Below, piece by piece: positions 59,994 to 64,000 of a stretch of DNA of 64,000 nucleotides. The stretch's first letter is position 1. Each line of letters opens with the position of its first letter. A model generated the notes under the pieces. It saw nothing but the letters and a program-made list of their open reading frames with translations. It was not told where the DNA came from and searched no databases. Origin of the DNA: Lithodes maja (taxonomy: Eukaryota > Arthropoda > Malacostraca > Decapoda > Lithodidae); contig JBAKBP010000765.1 in NCBI GenBank assembly GCA_037953745.1, positions 124,001 through 188,000 of the forward strand. Reading direction: 5' to 3'. A program made the position numbers and the translations under genes.

Positions 59994-60292
59994 TATCGTG
60001 GATTCACGATAGTCAGTGGTATAACCTACATTTTCTATGTATCATACCCTAGATACAGTTTGTACAGCATGTAAGCTTAATAAGTTAGATAAGGCCTATT
60101 ATACGAAAGTATAGTATTTAAGTGTCTTTAGGCTGCCTTAGCCGATCCACCACAGCCCGTTGGGATCCGCCTCGGATCGGGACTAGACCCAGACGCGCAG
60201 CTCGCGGCGCCGTTGATATGTGGCGACACAAGATTGCTTCTGGGCAACTCTAGATATAAGGTGGGGTTCAGGTATTGTGTTTAGGGAGGGAG
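59994..60292 (+). mobile_element. Element F: LTR-start fragment joined to an internal 3' end
   Basis: 59994-60132 repeats the first 139 bp of the LTR at 60293-60998 with one visible difference. It is then joined to 160 bp (60133-60292) ending TTTAGGGAGGGAG, a polypurine tract directly before the next LTR. This is what remains if an upstream copy lost almost all its interior, sharing the following LTR with the next copy. Confidence 0.55.
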
Positions 60293-60998
60293 TGTATCGT
60301 GGATTCACGATAGTCAGTGGTATAACCTACATTTTCTATGTATCATACCCTAGATACAGTTTGTACAGTATGTAAGCTTAATAAGTTAGATAAGGCCTAT
60401 TATACGAAAGTATAGTATTTAAGTGTCTTTAGGAATGCAAATATGATTTATCATATAAACCTTGCTGTAATATTATGTAAGCGGTGCGATATTTACCGCT
60501 AGATATCCGCTACTAACTTAGCAGTAGCCGCTAGATTCGTAGCGTAAGACGATGACGTCTTGGATTGTGGCGCACCGCGGCAGAGCACTTTTATACTTCA
60601 TCCAAGCAACAACTCCAATCTTTAGTTCGCCGCGATCCTGGTTCCGGTTTCATCTAGCTCTCATCATAAACTTAAACTTAACTACATCCTACAGACAGAC
60701 CGACTGACAGCTAAGCCTTATTATCATGATTTAACTTTCTTTAACCTCATTCATTCTTTATTAGTTCAGGTGCATCCATGCAGTCACCTTAATGTAAACA
60801 TCCAATGGTGTTAGAATGACAGTCATTTGCCTACCATCTATCAGCACCTCCATCAGCATTTCCACCTTGCCAAGCTGTATTTTATGGTGATTTAATAGGT
60901 TAGTTACACTCCCGGAATTATTACTTATTTACATTATATGAGCGGACCTTTTCAGTCTTGGGTAGCCTAGAGTAAACTTATCTTCCTTAAATCCGCCA
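60293..60998 (+). repeat. Element F LTR (706 bp)
   Basis: Starts TGTATCGTGGATTCACGATAG, in which TATCGTG and CACGATA are inverted, and ends ATCCGCCA. A polypurine tract lies before it and a PBS-like sequence after it, so it has the position of both a 3' and a 5' LTR. The edges are inferred from these two sites and the TG/CA rule. Confidence 0.6.
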
Positions 60999-61001
60999 TA
61001 T

Positions 61002-61019
61002 TGGTGCCCAGACCTCGGG
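61002..61019 (+). promoter_or_regulatory. Element F primer binding site
   Basis: TGGTGCCCAGACCTCGGG starts with TGG three bases after the LTR end, the usual place for tRNA priming. It differs from the TGGCGACCT site of A-D, so F belongs to another lineage. Confidence 0.6.
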
Positions 61020-61053
61020 ACTTTGACCCACAATTAAATTTCCTAAGTTAGAC

Positions 61054-61543
61054 ATGAGCAAGGGCAATGTTAAGGGAGGTTGTAGATCAAAGGATCCGGG
61101 GGGTATAGGTCTGGGGTATAAACCGGTGCAAGTAGTGGCCGAGGTAGATCGCATAGCGATCTTCGGCCACTCATACGCAACCCGACTTAGGGCAGCAGAC
61201 CAGGGCCCTGTTGACTATAGGGGAGCGACCGGGGATCGGAAATTTCAATTCCGCTACTTTGGGGTGCCGGGGGCTAATATCTCGAGTCTTAAGTCCTCCG
61301 ATGAGTGGGGTAAGCTAGTATTATACCGGCCCCTCTACATCTAGTTACTCATCGGGGGCAACGACATAACCCCCGACACCGAACCCCGTGCTCTTGCTGC
61401 GGTATTAGGGGACCTGGCTCTGGCTGTCGAGAGGGACATGGGAGGGAAATGCATCCTGATTTCCCTAGAATACCGCTCTAGAGTATGGGGAATGCCAGCA
61501 GAACAGTATAATAAAATCAGGAATTCGGTTAACCGGTCATTGC
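61054..61543 (+). pseudogene. SGNH-hydrolase-like ORF of element F, one stop, cut by element D
   Basis: ATG at 61054 opens 35 bp after the PBS. RIAIFGHSYATRL fits block I of SGNH/GDSL hydrolases (GHS for GDS), FGVPGANISSL gives the block II Gly, and LLIGGNDITPD matches block III (GxND). A TAG at 61342 interrupts the frame just before block III; reading resumes and continues (ILISLEYRSRVWG, NKIRNSVNRSL) until the LTR of D at 61544. The C-terminal D-x-x-H block is cut off. SGNH domains are known from Ngaro-type and CR1-group retroelements; here the ORF takes the place where gag is expected. Its role in retroelements is unknown. Confidence 0.68.
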
Positions 61544-63442
61544 TGTGACGCTTCTGCATAGTAGCCACGTGCGGGCATGCGCGCGCGTCAGCTGCCCAGC
61601 CGTTTAGAAACTGGCTGGTGGCAGCCGGCCGGCCGGCTTTTCCTTAGTATATATCCTACGACAATGTAACTAATGTCTGGGATATTCTTATGTTGTTTCA
61701 CAGCTTGTAGCTGCCCTTATTCTTAACCAACGCATCTTAGTATATTTTATTCTCGATAGTTGATTGTTTCATTATAATATATAAGATGTAAGTCTCGTGA
61801 GAGTGGGAGGAGACGAGCGGGAGAGAGAGACCGGCTGGGGGACGTTGCTTTGCACGGAGAGTCTAGCTTGGGACGAGCCTGATGTTGCCAAATGCATTTA
61901 ATGGCAACGTTAGGCTTAGTTTCGACTCACGCACAGGGTAGACAATTTTGACCCGGCAACTGTGTTGAGTGTTGCCAAGCCTGGGATGTATTCTGCATGC
62001 CTAGTGCGGGGTCCAGACAGATTCAAGACTCAGAGCTCACCTCACTGTCGTACCCTTCGGACCCCCTTGATATCTATCCCTCTCAACCCCACTTAGAAAC
62101 TTTCTCTCTTACTTTGTATACCTTCTTTCCACTACTTCACCAATCTATTTAATTATCCCATCCCCTTGATAGACCTTATATCTATTATTGTATTAACGAC
62201 GAGCTCTAAGATAATTAGATAGGATTTTGGGCCTTATGCAGAGACATAATTGTTAATGAGACCTAGGAAGCTTTTTTGTTGTCTCATATTTGGTGGTTTC
62301 ATGCTTGCTGGTGTGTTCTTGTGTCAGGTTAGCAGGGGCTAGACCGGAGGGGGGGCTTTTTGCGATCCTTTAAGTAAAGTCTGCTGGTGCGAGTCCTGTG
62401 GACCCGCACGACTTTACTAGGATACCCATGGGAGTCTGGGGGCATTTTCTTGTCTGTGTCCCTGTGTGTCTAGTGTTGTGTTGTGTGAGGGCCCTTGCCT
62501 AGCCCACTCAGCACTGCGCTAGCACGTCTTGCTTTTGTTTTAGGGTCGCCAGGAGAGAGTCAGATACTTGCGATCTGAGTCTCTCAAGAGAGCACCCTTT
62601 CAATTAGAGTAATTTGGCGCACAGCCTTGGGAACGTCCCTAGGCTAGAGCAGGTGGCTCAGCCCGGGTATCCGAAGCCTATATCCTTCCGGCTAGACCTC
62701 TGCCACCTGGCAGATTAACAGCTAGTGGTTTATTATCTCTGTATGCTTGTTATTGTGCCACAGTTTACCGTGTTTGTGAGCATTGTGAGTCAGGGTGTGG
62801 CTTAGAGACTCTGTCCGAGCAGGCTTGCCTGACTAAGAGTGAGAAGCACACCTGTATGTGGTTATGTTGCGAGTTGCTGCCTTTATTTAATTATACCTAT
62901 GCCATTATACACTGTATGGCCTATCACTAGTATTTATTCCTGCTTATGAGTTAAGAGTTCTCTAAATCCGTAACGTACTTTCTTTGCTAAGCATCAGATC
63001 CTACAGTAGCCGCATGCAGTTTAGAAACCCGCATCTTGTCTACCGGTACGATGTTTTGAGGACTGTTTGCTTTCACCTTCTTTCACGCAGGGGTGATTAG
63101 TTGTATTAATTAACGTAACGTTAAATGTACTTTCTTCTAGTTTGTTATTAAATTGTTTCTGTAATTTAATTCCGTCATCTATCTTTTCCTTGAAGCTTTA
63201 AGTCAACTTAATTGTGTGATCTTTTATATAGCCTGCTTGACTATCAGCAGTCTATAGTGCGTGCACCCTGTAACCGAGTCATAGGATACCTCGTTGTCCA
63301 GGCAGGACTCTTGACGGTTTAGGGTGGTTTGTTGCCTGTGTTTATAGATAAGGGTTGGATCTAGCGTTTTCCGTTGTTGCTTGTTGCCGCATACCTAGTC
63401 CAATAGAAAGAGCCCAGTGTTTATATATCCCAGGACGTAACA
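61544..63442 (+). repeat. Element D 5' LTR (1899 bp)
   Basis: TG...CA bounded. A strong stem-loop lies at 62373-62418: AGTAAAGTC pairs with GACTTTACT and, after a bulge, GTGCG with CGCAC, with TCC/GGA in the loop. An (AG)n/(GA)n-rich stretch at 61800-61835 corresponds to a similar stretch in the LTRs of A and B. Confidence 0.82.
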
Positions 63443-63460
63443 AATGGCGACCTTGCATAG
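63443..63460 (+). promoter_or_regulatory. Element D primer binding site
   Basis: AATGGCGACCTTGCATAGG directly after the LTR; TGGCGACCTTGCA is shared with A and B. Confidence 0.75.
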
Positions 63461-63657
63461 GATTTAATGAACAGAGGAATATAGTGGTCATTTGTTTTGA
63501 GATTCCTTATGATTAGAGGAATACAGTGGACATAGAGTTTTTTTTTTGGAGCAACCAATCTAACACATTAAAGACTTTAAATAACATTAGTATATACAAA
63601 CTTGCATAGGAGATAAGGCACATTCTATAACCGTGATAATTACTGCAGTACACAAAC

Positions 63658-64000
63658 ATGTCTAATACATCAGAACACAGTGATGGGTCAGGTCACGATA
63701 CGGGCTGGGAGGGAGAAAGACCTGTGGAGTGGCTAGTCGATAGCAAGGAGGGTGCTAGAAGATTTTTAGAGGTGCCCCTTACCGCTGCCAGGGTGTTGAA
63801 GCTGAATAAGTATGGCTTAAAGTGTGTGGCAGGTCTTCAGGGTCACCAGGGTTTAAGTAGCATGAGGAAAGATCAGCTGAGGTCTTTGATATTGGGTTTA
63901 GAAGGGAGAGACCTGGGTGGAGAGGCGACTGGGGGCCCCGGTCCCCAGCCCCCCCTCCACTCTACCCCCGTATCAAACGTCAGGGTGCCTGAATTTAGTA
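63658..64000 (+). CDS. Element D gag, N-terminal part
   Basis: Starts MSNTSEHSDGSG and stays open to the window end (114 codons). GARRFLEVPLTAARVLKL aligns with DARAFLQTPLTEQRLQAI of B, and YGLKCVAG with YGLRCLAT; a basic KDQLRSLILGL end completes a SAP-like helix-turn-helix segment. Then a Gly/Pro-rich stretch with PPLHSTPV matches PPFHSTPE of B. No capsid or zinc knuckle is reached. Functional state unknown because most of the protein is outside. Confidence 0.85.
   Translation, partial: MSNTSEHSDGSGHDTGWEGERPVEWLVDSKEGARRFLEVPLTAARVLKLNKYGLKCVAGLQGHQGLSSMRKDQLRSLILGLEGRDLGGEATGGPGPQPPLHSTPVSNVRVPEFS

Larger units (their letters stand above)
61544..64000 (+). mobile_element. Gypsy element D, Gmr1-like family, 5' part only
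   Basis: 5' LTR 61544-63442 (1899 bp) starting TGTGACGC and ending GACGTAACA, PBS, leader and the first 114 gag codons. LTR ends, PBS and gag start are like A and B, but the body of the LTR is different, so it is a sister family. Inserted into the SGNH ORF of element F. The rest lies outside the window, so integrase/RT order cannot be seen. Confidence 0.85.

Overview
The window is animal nuclear DNA made almost wholly of transposable elements. No convincing host gene, rRNA or CRISPR array was seen. The mixture points to an invertebrate, and a decapod crustacean is my best guess: Ty3/gypsy elements of the Gmr1 type, BEL/Pao, Jockey and CR1-group LINEs, many TTAA-flanked piggyBac-like elements, and long (AT)n microsatellites. 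The species cannot be fixed from sequence alone.

Layout. 1-2058: right-hand ends of three nested TTAA-flanked elements; the innermost carries a piggyBac-derived ORF that has lost its catalytic core. 2059-5340: decayed LINE (called LINE-A here) interrupted by a 488-bp MITE. 5390-9380: three decayed copies of a second LINE (LINE-B), two linked minisatellites made from LINE-B coding sequence, and a MITE. 9388-9996: a MITE inside a MITE. 10630-15190: Jockey-like LINE on the minus strand, split by LINE-A copy 2 with a 10-bp target duplication. 15976-16605: CR1-like RT fragment. 16606-25913: gypsy element A. 25975-33426: gypsy element C (minus strand, RT and RNase H mostly deleted). 33545-35520: another LINE (minus). 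35521-40702: AT-rich DNA with a tRNA-derived SINE, three palindromes and a TTAA element. 40703-49354: decayed BEL/Pao element (minus) containing a 4.6-kb LINE with a 2A peptide and PHD fingers, plus a small poly(A)-tailed LINE end. 49452-58692: gypsy element B, structurally intact with apparently identical LTRs. 59994-61543: LTR element F, whose first ORF is an SGNH-hydrolase-like domain. 61544 to the end: gypsy element D, running off the window after its first 114 gag codons.

The main signal is the family formed by A, B and C, with D as a probable member. Their RT, RNase H and integrase are Ty3/gypsy-like, but the integrase is encoded before the reverse transcriptase (gag-PR-INT-RT-RH), the order known from Gmr1-like elements. 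All four share a gag start, a primer binding site beginning TGGCGACCT, long LTRs of about 1.5-1.9 kb and LTR ends near TGTGACG/CGTAACA. A, B and C abut (AT)n tracts, suggesting a target-site preference.

Coordinates of decayed copies are approximate to some tens of bases unless a target duplication or LTR edge is given.
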